A program made the translations under genes and the position numbers. The notes beneath the pieces were generated by a model. It did no database searches, had not been told where the DNA came from, and saw only the letters and a program-made list of their open reading frames with translations. Positions 45,114 through 54,300 of a DNA stretch of 64,000 nucleotides are shown in pieces. Source of the DNA: Pseudomonas promysalinigenes (lineage in GTDB: Bacteria > Pseudomonadota > Gammaproteobacteria > Pseudomonadales > Pseudomonadaceae); contig NZ_CP077094.1 in NCBI RefSeq assembly GCF_014269025.2, forward strand, positions 1,922,001 to 1,986,000. The letters run 5' to 3'. Within the stretch, counting starts at the first letter, position 1; every line of letters starts with the position of its first letter.

Positions 45114-46897
45114 ATTACAACGCCCCCCTGCGTGAGATGTGCTTCGTGCTGCACGAGCTGTTCGACGTAACGGCCCATTGTGATCGCATCGGTAACGAGC
45201 TGGACCGCGAAACCATCGATGGCATCCTTGAGCAGGGCGCGCGCTTCGCGGGCCAGGTGGTGGCGCCGCTCAACCGCCAGGGCGACGAGCAAGGCTGCCG
45301 CCTGGAGCAGGGCAGTGTGCGCACCCCCGATGGCTTTCGCCAGGCCTACCAGCAGTACGTGGAAAACGGCTGGGCGGCGATGACCGGCCCGCTTGAGTAT
45401 GGCGGTCAGGGCCTGCCGCAGATGGTCGCGGCTTGTTTTCACGAAATGCTGATGGGCGCATCGCTGTCGTTTCGTATCTACAGCGGCTTGACTGAAGGCG
45501 CCGTGCTGGCCCTGTATCGCCATGGCAGTGCGGCGCTCAAGCGTGACTACCTGGGCAAGCTGGTCAGCGGCCAATGGGCCGGCACCATGTGTCTGACCGA
45601 GCCGCAAGCCGGCACCGACCTGGCGCTGCTGCGTACCCGCGCCGAGCCCCAGGGCGATGGCAGCTACCTGATCAGCGGCAGCAAGATCTTCATTAGCGGG
45701 GGTGAGCAGGACCTGACCGAGAACATCGTGCACTTGGTACTGGCGCGCCTGCCTGATGCGCCGACGGGTGTACGTGGCATCAGCCTGTTTCTGGTGCCCA
45801 AGTTCATCTGCACCGCTGAGGGTGAGCCAGGGCTGCGCAATGCCGTGACCTGCGGTGCGCTGGAGCACAAGATGGGTATCAAGGGGGCGGCCACTTGCGT
45901 GATGAACTTCGACGCCGCCCAAGGCTGGCTGGTGGGCGAGGCCAACCAGGGGCTGGCCTGCATGTTCACCATGATGAACGATGCGCGCTTTCAGGTCGGG
46001 CTGCAGGGCTTGGGTATCGCCGAGGCGGCCTTCCAGGGCGGGCTCGCCTATGCCCGCGAGCGCCTGCAATCACGCAGCCTGGCAGGGCCGGTGGCGCCTG
46101 AGCGCAGCGCCGACCCGATCATCTGCCACCCCGACGTTCGGCGCATGCTGCTGACCCAGAAAACCCTCACCGAGGGGTGCCGCATGCTTGCCGCGTTGAC
46201 TGCCCAGGCACTGGACCTTGAGCACGGCGCCGCCTTGCCGGAGGAACGGTTGGCTGCAGGGCGACGAGCGGCGCTGTTGATCCCGATCGTCAAGGCATTG
46301 CTCACCGATGTCGGGCAGGAGGTCGCAAGCTTGGGTGTGCAGTTGTACGGCGGGCACGGCTACATTCGTGAATGGGGCATGGAGCAACTGATGCGCGACA
46401 GCCGCATCACCCAGTTGTACGAGGGCACCAATGGCATCCAGGCGCTGGACCTGATCCGGCGCAAGGTGCTGGGCGATGGCGGCGAGCAGCTGCATCTGCT
46501 GATCGAGCAATTGCTTGCCCAGGTAGGTGAGTGCCGCAGTGAGCCGCTCACCGGCATGGCCGAGGCAGTCAGCCAGCGCCTGCTGGAGTGGCGCAACTTG
46601 AGTGCCGAAGTCCTCGATGCCTGCCGCTGCGACCCGCAGGAAATCGGCGCGGTGTCGGTGGATTTTCTGGCTTACTCAGGCTACGTGCTGTTGGCTGCCT
46701 TGTGGCTGCGCGCTGCCGAGCGGGCCTGCGCGGCGCTGGCAGCCGGCAGCCCGGACTGCGCCTTCTACCAGGCCAAGGTGCGGGCCGCCACGTTCTACTG
46801 GCGGCGGATATTGCCGCGCGCCAACGCCCATTGCGAAGCGCTGCGCGGCGGCGCGCAGTGCCTGATGAGCCTGGATGAGGCGCACTTTGCCTTTTGA
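45110..46897 (+). CDS. Long-form acyl-CoA dehydrogenase
   Basis: A 595-residue flavoprotein of the long ACAD branch with extra N- and C-terminal domains. FAD contacts are MCLTEPQAGTDLALLRT and ISGSKIFISGGEQD; the catalytic Glu lies in YEGTNGIQALDL. The last 130 residues form the helical C-terminal domain typical of this branch. It makes 2-enoyl-CoA from medium or long acyl-CoA. It overlaps the dehydrogenase gene upstream by four bases. Unlike the enzyme at 35810, its active site is canonical. Confidence 0.92.
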   Translation: MNYNAPLREMCFVLHELFDVTAHCDRIGNELDRETIDGILEQGARFAGQVVAPLNRQGDEQGCRLEQGSVRTPDGFRQAYQQYVENGWAAMTGPLEYGGQGLPQMVAACFHEMLMGASLSFRIYSGLTEGAVLALYRHGSAALKRDYLGKLVSGQWAGTMCLTEPQAGTDLALLRTRAEPQGDGSYLISGSKIFISGGEQDLTENIVHLVLARLPDAPTGVRGISLFLVPKFICTAEGEPGLRNAVTCGALEHKMGIKGAATCVMNFDAAQGWLVGEANQGLACMFTMMNDARFQVGLQGLGIAEAAFQGGLAYARERLQSRSLAGPVAPERSADPIICHPDVRRMLLTQKTLTEGCRMLAALTAQALDLEHGAALPEERLAAGRRAALLIPIVKALLTDVGQEVASLGVQLYGGHGYIREWGMEQLMRDSRITQLYEGTNGIQALDLIRRKVLGDGGEQLHLLIEQLLAQVGECRSEPLTGMAEAVSQRLLEWRNLSAEVLDACRCDPQEIGAVSVDFLAYSGYVLLAALWLRAAERACAALAAGSPDCAFYQAKVRAATFYWRRILPRANAHCEALRGGAQCLMSLDEAHFAF

Positions 46898-46919
46898 AGC
46901 AGCCTGGCTGTTCACCCAT

Positions 46920-46927
46920 AACAACAA
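46920..46927 (+). promoter_or_regulatory. Hfq/Crc-type CA motif before alcohol dehydrogenase gene
   Basis: AACAACAA is directly followed by GAGG, the ribosome binding site of ATG 46941. It lies inside the operon, so this gene can be repressed separately at translation. Confidence 0.65.
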
Positions 46928-46940
46928 GAGGACCAGGATT

Positions 46941-48104
46941 ATGCAGCCGTTCAGTTTTGCCACCACCGCCCAGCTGTTATGCGAACCGGGTGCTGCCCGG
47001 CGCCTGGCGCAACTTTGCCGGCAACGCGGCGTGCGTCGCGTGCTGATCGTGACCGACCCGGGCATCGTCAACTTGGGCATGCTCGACGACATCCTCCCGG
47101 GGTTCACCGAGCTGCAGCTCAGCGCGGCGATCTTCAGCGAGGTCAACGCCGACCCAAGCCACGCCTGCGTGCTGGCGGCGGTCAGCCGAGCGCGGCATAT
47201 CGGTGCCGAACTGATCGTAGGCTTTGGCGGTGGCAGCTCCATGGACGTGGCCAAGCTGGTGGCGCTGCTGGCCCATCCTGACTGCGAGCAGACCCTGGAG
47301 GCGGTGTACGGTATCGATCAGGCCAAAGGGCAACGCTTGGGGCTGATTCAAGTGCCGACCACCGCCGGGACCGGCTCGGAAGTGACCCCAGTAGCGGTAG
47401 TCACCACCGGCGAGGCCGCTAAAATCGCGGTCATATCGCCGCTGCTGCTGCCCGATCTGGCGCTGCTCGATGCTGAACGCACCCTGGGCTTACCAGCTGC
47501 GATCACTGCAGCTACGGGTATCGATGCCATTGTGCATGCCATCGAGGCCACTACTAGCCAGTTCAGGCGTAATCCGCTGTCCAGCCTGCTGGCCAGAGAG
47601 GCCCTGGCGTTGTTGGCCGGCAACCTCGATCAGGCCGTGCACAACGGCGGCAACCTGGCCGCGCGCCAGGCCATGCTGCTGGGCGCCTGCCTGGCCGGGC
47701 AAGCCTTCGCCAATGCGCCGGTGGCGGCCGTGCATGCACTGGCCTATCCCTTGGGCGCGCGTTACCACGTGCCCCATGGGTTGGCCAACGCCCTGGTACT
47801 ACCCCACGTGATGCGCTTCAACCAAGGCCATGCGTTCGCCGATTATGCCGCGCTGGCCCCAGCCTTGCTGGGCGAACGGCTGGTGCCAGGCGATGCCCAC
47901 GAACTGTGCAGCCAGTTCATCGACGAGCTGGCGCAGCTGGCGCCGCGTTGCGGCCTGCCTACGCGCTTGCGGGACGTGGGGGTGCCTCGGCACAGCCTTG
48001 AGCTGCTGGCCGAGGATGCTTTGCAGCAGCAACGCTTGCTGGTCAACAACCCGCGCAAAGTCAGCCATGGCGACGCCTTGGCGATCTACCAGGCGGCGTT
48101 CTGA
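46941..48104 (+). CDS. Iron-containing alcohol dehydrogenase
   Basis: A 387-residue group III alcohol dehydrogenase. NAD-binding motifs are GFGGGSSMDVAKLVA and PTTAGTGSEVTPVAV. Metal ligands lie in the DAIVHAIE region and in VHALAYPLGARYHVPHGLANAL. It would oxidise the alcohol freed by the sulfatase to an aldehyde, which is the best-fitting role here but inferred. It begins 43 bases after the acyl-CoA dehydrogenase and ends two bases before the thioesterase. No aldehyde dehydrogenase is encoded nearby. Confidence 0.92.
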   Translation: MQPFSFATTAQLLCEPGAARRLAQLCRQRGVRRVLIVTDPGIVNLGMLDDILPGFTELQLSAAIFSEVNADPSHACVLAAVSRARHIGAELIVGFGGGSSMDVAKLVALLAHPDCEQTLEAVYGIDQAKGQRLGLIQVPTTAGTGSEVTPVAVVTTGEAAKIAVISPLLLPDLALLDAERTLGLPAAITAATGIDAIVHAIEATTSQFRRNPLSSLLAREALALLAGNLDQAVHNGGNLAARQAMLLGACLAGQAFANAPVAAVHALAYPLGARYHVPHGLANALVLPHVMRFNQGHAFADYAALAPALLGERLVPGDAHELCSQFIDELAQLAPRCGLPTRLRDVGVPRHSLELLAEDALQQQRLLVNNPRKVSHGDALAIYQAAF

Positions 48105-48106
48105 GC

Positions 48107-48541
48107 ATGGCCAGGGAGCGCCCGCTGCGCGGTGCCTACCGATATTTTCAGCCGATCACCACACGCTGGCACGATAACGACCTCTACGGGCATGTGAACA
48201 ACGTCGTGTACTACGGGTTTTTCGACACTGCGGTAAACACTTGGCTGATCGAGCATGCTGGCCTGGATATTCACCACGACCCTGTGGTGGCCTATGTCGC
48301 AGGGTCGGCCTGCGACTACTTCGCGGCTGTTGCCTTCCCGCAAGTTATCGAGGTGGGGATCAGCGTGCAGCGTTTGGGCCACAGTTCGGTGCAGTACGCC
48401 CTGGCCGTATTTGCCGCAGGGCAAGACCATGCCAGCGCCGCGGGTTGCTTCACCCACGTTTTCGTCGACCGGCGCGACAACCGCCCGGTGGCCATACCGG
48501 CCAAGCTCCGCCGCGCCTTCGAGCGGTTGCTGCCGGGCTAG
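48107..48541 (+). CDS. Hotdog-fold acyl-CoA thioesterase (4HBT family)
   Basis: A 144-residue protein. The 4HBT active-site region TRWHDNDLYGHVNNVVYY carries the catalytic Asp, and the helix-sheet pattern that follows (FFDTAVNTWL, HVFVDRRDNRP) fits the fold. It hydrolyses an acyl-CoA thioester, perhaps to recycle CoA from intermediates that cannot be degraded further. It lies two bases after the alcohol dehydrogenase stop, so the two are co-translated. Confidence 0.88.
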   Translation: MARERPLRGAYRYFQPITTRWHDNDLYGHVNNVVYYGFFDTAVNTWLIEHAGLDIHHDPVVAYVAGSACDYFAAVAFPQVIEVGISVQRLGHSSVQYALAVFAAGQDHASAAGCFTHVFVDRRDNRPVAIPAKLRRAFERLLPG

Positions 48542-48620
48542 CCCAGCAAGCGTCGTTTCATGCAGGCAGTGGTCGTCTTGCCCACGGTTTCGATGGCCAA
48601 AGTAGCCATAACAAACTGGC

Positions 48621-48673
48621 ATGGCATTGATCCGAAGACGCTATTTGTGAGGGTTATCGGCCCTGCCTGATAC
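48621..48673 (+). promoter_or_regulatory. Island promoter C with shared box
   Basis: ATGGC-N4-ATC-N-GAA-N5-TATT lies at 48621-48645, overlapped by TTGTGA (48645-48650); TGATAC follows after 17 bases (48668-48673). Its likeness to site B extends further upstream (AACTGG versus AACTGA), so the two are clearly related. Confidence 0.6.
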
Positions 48674-48690
48674 TCCACTTCACCGACACC

Positions 48691-48709
48691 GCCGGCCTGG
48701 GCGGCCGGC
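48691..48709. terminator. G+C-rich hairpin in DUF1302 leader
   Basis: GCCGGCC (48691-48697) pairs with GGCCGGC (48703-48709) over five bases. It lies 18 bases past the -10 element of promoter C, so it sits in the early leader of the DUF1302 message. It could end read-through from the thioesterase gene or shape the leader. Confidence 0.4.
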
Positions 48710-48746
48710 GCGTCCGCGCTGAACCCATCATTTTCCTCGCTAATAA

Positions 48747-48754
48747 AACAACAA
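48747..48754 (+). promoter_or_regulatory. Hfq/Crc-type CA motif before DUF1302 gene
   Basis: AACAACAA (in AATAAAACAACAA) is followed directly by GAGG and GTG 48764. This repeats the arrangement seen at 39428 and 46920. Confidence 0.65.
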
Positions 48755-48763
48755 GAGGTCAGA

Positions 48764-50614
48764 GTGAGCGCAACTATCCTTTTCTGCCGGCGCTGCGCGC
48801 CGCTGGCGGCTTATTGCTGCCTGCTTGCCACCCCCGTTACGGCCGTGGAATTCGATATCGGCCCGCTGCAAGGGCGGTTCGATTCGGCGCTTTCGTTCGG
48901 TACGGCCGTGAGCACTGCCAACCCCGACAAAAAGCAGTTGGCCTATGTCAACGGCAATGACGGGCGACGCAACTACCGGGCAGGCGAGGTATTTTCTACC
49001 GTCTTCAAAGGTATTCACGACCTCGAACTGCGCCGCGACAACATCGGTGTGTTTCTGCGTGGGACCTACTGGTATGACAGCGCCCAGCGCGACCACAGCC
49101 AGCGTGCTGTAGACATCGACGACCATAACCGTCTGGTATCGGCGAAAACCGCTGGGGCCGAACTGCTCGATGCTTTCGCCTACGCGCTTTACGACATCCA
49201 AGGCGAGCCTGGGTCGCTGCGGGCGGGCAAACAGGTGGTCAACTGGGGCGAGAGTTTGTTCATCCAAGGCGGCTTGAACGTCATCAACCCGTTCAACCAG
49301 GCCGCGATACGCCGCCCTGGCACGCAGGTCAAGGATGCCCTGGCACCGGTCAACCTGCTGTATGTGTCGCAGAACCTCAACCAGGCAGTGTCCTTGGACG
49401 CCTTTTACCAGTTGGACTGGGAACAGACGCGGCTGGACAACTGCGCCACGTTTTTTTCCGGCAACGACTTCATGCCACAGGGCTGCACGGGCCTGGATGT
49501 GGGTGGGGCGAATGTGACCACCCCAGCGGTGGCCCGGGCTCTCACACCCTTTGGCGTTACGCTCTCGCAGGAGGGCGTGCGGGTGCCACGGGGCAGCGAC
49601 GAGGATGCGCGCAATGGCGGCCAGTGGGGGTTCTCCCTGCATGCCTACGTCGAGCGCCTGGACACCGAGTTCGGCCTGTTCTGGGCCAACTACCACAGCC
49701 GCTCGCCCTACCTGGGGACGGTAAGCAGCCGCTACTACGCCAACACCGGTTTCGCCAGCCAATTGTGCGGCAATGTGGGGGTGCCGCTGGCAAACTGCGG
49801 TGCATTTCTGGCTTCGAGCAACGGCCAGACCCTGGCCGGGGCATTGCGCATGGGCACCTCGCAATACCGCGCCCAATACCCCGAAGACATCCGTCTGTAC
49901 GGGCTAAGCTTCGCCACCACCCTGCGTAACGGTACTGCGCTGCAAGGTGAACTGAGCTACCGCCCCAACATGCCGGTGCAGCTCAACGGCAACGATATAT
50001 TGCAGTCGCTGCTCAATGCTCAGCGCAGCCCACTGAACGGCCAAGGCTTGCGACCGGCAACCGACAGTACTCCATTCGATGGCTATCGGCGCAAGGAAGT
50101 GACCCAGGCGCAGGTCTCGGCCATACAGGCGCTGGGCCCGATCCTCGGGGCCAGCCAACTGCTGCTGATGGGCGAGGTGGGCGCCACTTATGTCGGTGGA
50201 TTGGAAGGGCGTTACGGGCCGCGATATGGCCGCAGTGGTGCCTACGGCAACGGCGAGCTGCCTGACAACAGCCTGTGCCAGGCCATATCCCGTAGCCCCG
50301 AAGACTGCAATGGCCAAGGCTTCGTCACGCCCTTTTCCTGGGGTTATCGTCTGCGCGCCACCTTGAGCTATACCGGCCTGATGCCGGGCGTGGATATCCG
50401 CCCTAACCTTGCCTGGTCCCATGACGTCAGGGGTTATTCACCGGTAGACGGCTCAGCCTTCAACGAAGGCTCACGCTCGGTCAGCCTGGGGGTGGATGTG
50501 ACGTTCGCCAGCCAGTATTGGGCAAGCCTGGCCTACACCGACTACCTGGACGGCGATTACGGCACCCGCGGGGACCGTGACTACATAGCGTTCAGCGTGG
50601 GCGCCAACTTCTGA
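48764..50614 (+). CDS. DUF1302 outer-membrane protein
   Basis: A 616-residue protein starting at GTG, with a signal peptide ending near TPVTAVE. The body shows alternating beta strands rich in Tyr, Gly and Asn (GVFLRGTYWYDSAQ, ASLAYTDYLDGDYG) and ends in IAFSVGANF with a C-terminal Phe, as in outer-membrane beta-barrels. FDIGPLQGRFDSALSFG is the DUF1302 opening. It probably admits or exports a lipophilic substrate together with the DUF1329 protein at 39449. It has its own promoter box and CA motif. Confidence 0.9.
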   Translation: MSATILFCRRCAPLAAYCCLLATPVTAVEFDIGPLQGRFDSALSFGTAVSTANPDKKQLAYVNGNDGRRNYRAGEVFSTVFKGIHDLELRRDNIGVFLRGTYWYDSAQRDHSQRAVDIDDHNRLVSAKTAGAELLDAFAYALYDIQGEPGSLRAGKQVVNWGESLFIQGGLNVINPFNQAAIRRPGTQVKDALAPVNLLYVSQNLNQAVSLDAFYQLDWEQTRLDNCATFFSGNDFMPQGCTGLDVGGANVTTPAVARALTPFGVTLSQEGVRVPRGSDEDARNGGQWGFSLHAYVERLDTEFGLFWANYHSRSPYLGTVSSRYYANTGFASQLCGNVGVPLANCGAFLASSNGQTLAGALRMGTSQYRAQYPEDIRLYGLSFATTLRNGTALQGELSYRPNMPVQLNGNDILQSLLNAQRSPLNGQGLRPATDSTPFDGYRRKEVTQAQVSAIQALGPILGASQLLLMGEVGATYVGGLEGRYGPRYGRSGAYGNGELPDNSLCQAISRSPEDCNGQGFVTPFSWGYRLRATLSYTGLMPGVDIRPNLAWSHDVRGYSPVDGSAFNEGSRSVSLGVDVTFASQYWASLAYTDYLDGDYGTRGDRDYIAFSVGANF

Positions 50615-50717
50615 TCGGCCGGAACCTGCCAATGGTAAGCTGCATGAATCCGCAAAGTCTGTTTACCTGGCAGCTTCACCCACCGCTTGTGCGGCATGGT
50701 AGAGGCAAAGGATTGAA

Positions 50718-51227
50718 ATGAGAGCGCGCATCCGCCTAACCCTCACACTGCTGGCCACACTGGCGCTTGCCGCCTGCTCCAGCACCGGCACTGTCGAACC
50801 GCTCAGCCAGGCGTTCGTCACCAGTGGCCGCTATCAGACCAGTGATTTGTACGGCCTCTGGTACTTCAACGCCGCACAGGGTACCTCACAGGTGCTGGCG
50901 CTGTTGCTGCTGAGGGCGGACGGTTCGGCAACCGACTTTCTGATCGTCAGTGACGAGCATGGCATGCAAAAAATCGTACAGCAGTCGACATGGTCGTATG
51001 ACGCCGGGCGCAATGTCTTTGAGCAAAGGATCAGCGAAGTGTCCGTGCACAATGGCCCGGCAGCTGCCTCTGTTACTCACCCTCGTGAAGTGGTGCGCGC
51101 ATCCGTCGAATGGGTGAAGCTCGACGACAAAGTGATGGGCATCAGACTCTCACGCCAAGACGGTGAGGTCACCAGTTACCTCAAGGGCAGCGCGGCGATG
51201 CTTGAGAAGTTGAAGCTGATCAAGTAA
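50718..51227 (+). CDS. Lipoprotein of unknown function
   Basis: A 169-residue protein with a lipoprotein signal: TLALAACSSTG, with the lipobox Cys at 19. The mature part has the look of a small beta-rich domain (LYGLWYFNAAQGTSQVLALL, DKVMGIRLSRQDGEVTSYL). Serine after the Cys favours the outer membrane. I do not recognise the family. It lies between the island and the Rhs gene, 104 bases from the former and 134 from the latter, with no sign of an operon. Confidence 0.75.
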   Translation: MRARIRLTLTLLATLALAACSSTGTVEPLSQAFVTSGRYQTSDLYGLWYFNAAQGTSQVLALLLLRADGSATDFLIVSDEHGMQKIVQQSTWSYDAGRNVFEQRISEVSVHNGPAAASVTHPREVVRASVEWVKLDDKVMGIRLSRQDGEVTSYLKGSAAMLEKLKLIK

Positions 51228-51360
51228 CCGCAACTGCCTAGTATTTTTGTCAGTTGTGCGTTTTTCCTCGGCAGCATTTGATTAGCCAACGACGAGGGCT
51301 GACACCTGTAGTGGTGTTAGGCATCAGCTCCTGCTCGTTGACCATTCAAGGAGAGCCATC

Positions 51361-54300
51361 ATGCCTGCTGCGAATATTGCAACCAGCCTTAAACACGTCC
51401 CTGCCACTGCTGTTCCGTTTCTGATTACCAACCAGCCTGACGGCCATTTGCCAAACATGGACGGCTACGAACTACAGCGTCTGGGCTCGCAAGAAAAAGG
51501 CTGGCACAGCCTCTGCCCGATTCGTGCAGGGCGCGACCTGGTCGAAGGCGAAATCATCAGCGCCTGCTTGGTCCGCGAGCGAGATGGAGAAATGGTCCGC
51601 ATAGACTACATCGCCACCAAAGGTGCGCTCAAAGCTGACCAATGGCCTAAAGCTTTCGCTCAGTACATCTCTGACAACGGCAACGGGCTCGGCGCTGGCG
51701 GCTGGAACGACAAAGGCGAGCTAACCTGCGATGGCACGGTCGACCTGCGGCTGTGGTGCCGCAACCACTCGAGAGCCTTCAGCACCGCGCCATTTGCCAA
51801 CAACCAAGTGCAGGCCTTGGCCTGCGACGATGACTATGCATTGGCCAGTGGGCAGAGCTTGTGCCTGCAGGTGCGCGACCTGAACACTCAGCACCTGTAC
51901 GAGCAGCACATTTTCACACCGGCCGCTAACCAGACGGGGAACGCCTGGTCCCAAGCACTGTGTACACAGATCAACCAGCACAGCCGGCTCTTACGCGCCG
52001 GGGTGTTTGATGCCAAGACCAGTAAGGTGACACCTGCGGTCAAGGGCAATGCATTCTGGGTGGCGCAATGTGCGGGCTTGAGCGTCACCCTGGCAGAGGT
52101 GGGCTGGTGGCCAGCCCAGGTGGTGCAAGGCAGTCATGCACTGACCGAGGGGCAAACCGTTCAGGCTTGGGCATACGATGCTTATTCCCATCGCCTGCTG
52201 GGCACCTTCAGCTGGGTGCCAACGGCAGCGCAATGCGCCTCGGGAAAATGGCTTAGCGCCTGGGCCACGGCGCTCAACGCCTCGTCCATGAGCGAGTGGT
52301 TGCTCGCCAGCGACGCCCAGCCCAAGCCCACGGCCAGCGCAGCGGCTAACGCCAAGCAGCTAACGCTGTGGCAACGCGGTGAAGGCGTGCGTGTATTCAC
52401 CTCACTACCGGCGGCTGACAACTGGGTGGCCGGGCCACGCCTGGACTCGGTGTGGGGCGGCGTCAACGACGCGGTGCTGGTGACTGTGCGCCAGCCTTAT
52501 AGCCAGCAGTTGCTGGGGCATACCGTGTTCCGCCCCAAGAAAATGGCCGACCAGAACGCTTGGGAAGCGGCATTGGCCGCTGCCGTAGCGGGCCAGAAGT
52601 GGCCACAGTTGGTGGTTGGCCGTGAAGCGGCTGATGGTGGGTTGGATCGCACGGAAAAAGCAGAGGGCCACTGGCGTCTGTGGCAGCCACGTTTTGCCGG
52701 ATTGCTGGTAGATCTGCAGAACCTTGGCGATAGCGATGATTGGGAGGCGGATCGACTTCAGCACTATCTACTGGCTACTGACGGCTCATCGGAAAGCGTA
52801 ACCAAAACCAGTATGGTCGGCAGGTGCAGCTTCGAGGTCACTGCTTGCTCCCATCGAGAAGATTCTGTCGTGGTGAAAATCCAAAAAAGTCAGGGTGAGT
52901 TGGTCTTTCGTCTCAGCGCCCAAGCGAGTTTAAAGGGGTATCGTGTGGCGGATTGCGATGACGGCGGTCGGCAGCACTCCACGGATGATGGTAAAGAAAT
53001 AGCGCACATCGGCACATCAGCGGTTTACAGCGACATGGTCGTTTGGGGGGCTGGGTCGGTCAGCAGCGAGTTCACCTTGATACTCGATTACCCAGAGGCC
53101 TGCCGAGACGCCAAACCATTGGTAGTCGGCCATATTGGGTATCTGGACGATAATTACATCTGGCAAAGCGTGAGCGAGGTGAAGTTCACGCCCCCAGCAG
53201 CACGCCCGGCCTACGTGCCCCATAGCCCGTTGTGTGAGGACTACGGCAACACGATGTCCTCGCAGATATTCGACGCAGGAGGCGCCAGCGAAACCGGCGT
53301 CGACCCGCGCACAGGGCTGTTTCATGCTCATTACCCGATCGCGACCCTACAAGGCGTGGGCGGGCGCGGTCCGGTCTGTGAATTGACGCTGCACTATTCA
53401 GCCCTTCGCGGCAACGAGGCGGGTCTTGGCGATGGCTGGGCATGGCGCTTTGCCAGCCTGGAGACGCGCGACCAACGCCTTACCTTGGCAGATGGCACCA
53501 CCATTACCTTTACCGGTGATGAATGGGCGACACTGGCCAAAGGCACTCGGGTGACAAAAAAAGCCTGTTTCATCAGCAGTAACCCAGAACGTACCGTTTT
53601 CACCCTCGACCTGCCCACCGGGCGGCAAGAAGTGCTCAGCGAGCCCGCTGCGGCGGGTAGCGATACCGTCGAGCACAATGATGAGTTCCGCAAGGAAGTC
53701 ATACGATTGTTCAAGGCGATCAAGGCCAAAACCACGCCCAAATTTCCCAGTAAGCCAAGCCACTGGACGCAGTACGCATTGGCGGCCATATCCCCGCACG
53801 GTTACAGCGGTGCGGCTATGGGCGATTACATTGAAGCGGTAAAGGCTTGGGCTGAAAATACCAAAGAATTGGATGAGCGGATTGCGTACTACGAGCGAGC
53901 CTCCTTGCAACTGCTACCTTCGCGAATCGTCTCCCCCTATGGTGAAACGTTGGAACTTAGCTGGCAGCGTAAAGAAGGCCAGTTTTTATTGCGCCAAGTC
54001 AAAAGTGGTGCCGTTGAATTATTTAACGCAAGTTACACGGCCAGTGGGGTGGAGATGAATGTCTGGCCAACCAATGATTCGGAAAAGTTTCAAGTCAACC
54101 TCACTATGCAGGACCATCTGCTGCGGACGTTCAAGCGCAGTGCAGGCGGCAAAGAGACACGTGTCCAGCTTCAACAAGTCGATTGTGATTATTCGGATGA
54201 CCCGACGTTGGATCGGGTGCTTTATCGCTTGCAGGAGCTTGATGGGTCTGTCGAACGGGTGGACTATGACAAGGGCCAGGTGACTTTTTCTGATGGGCGA

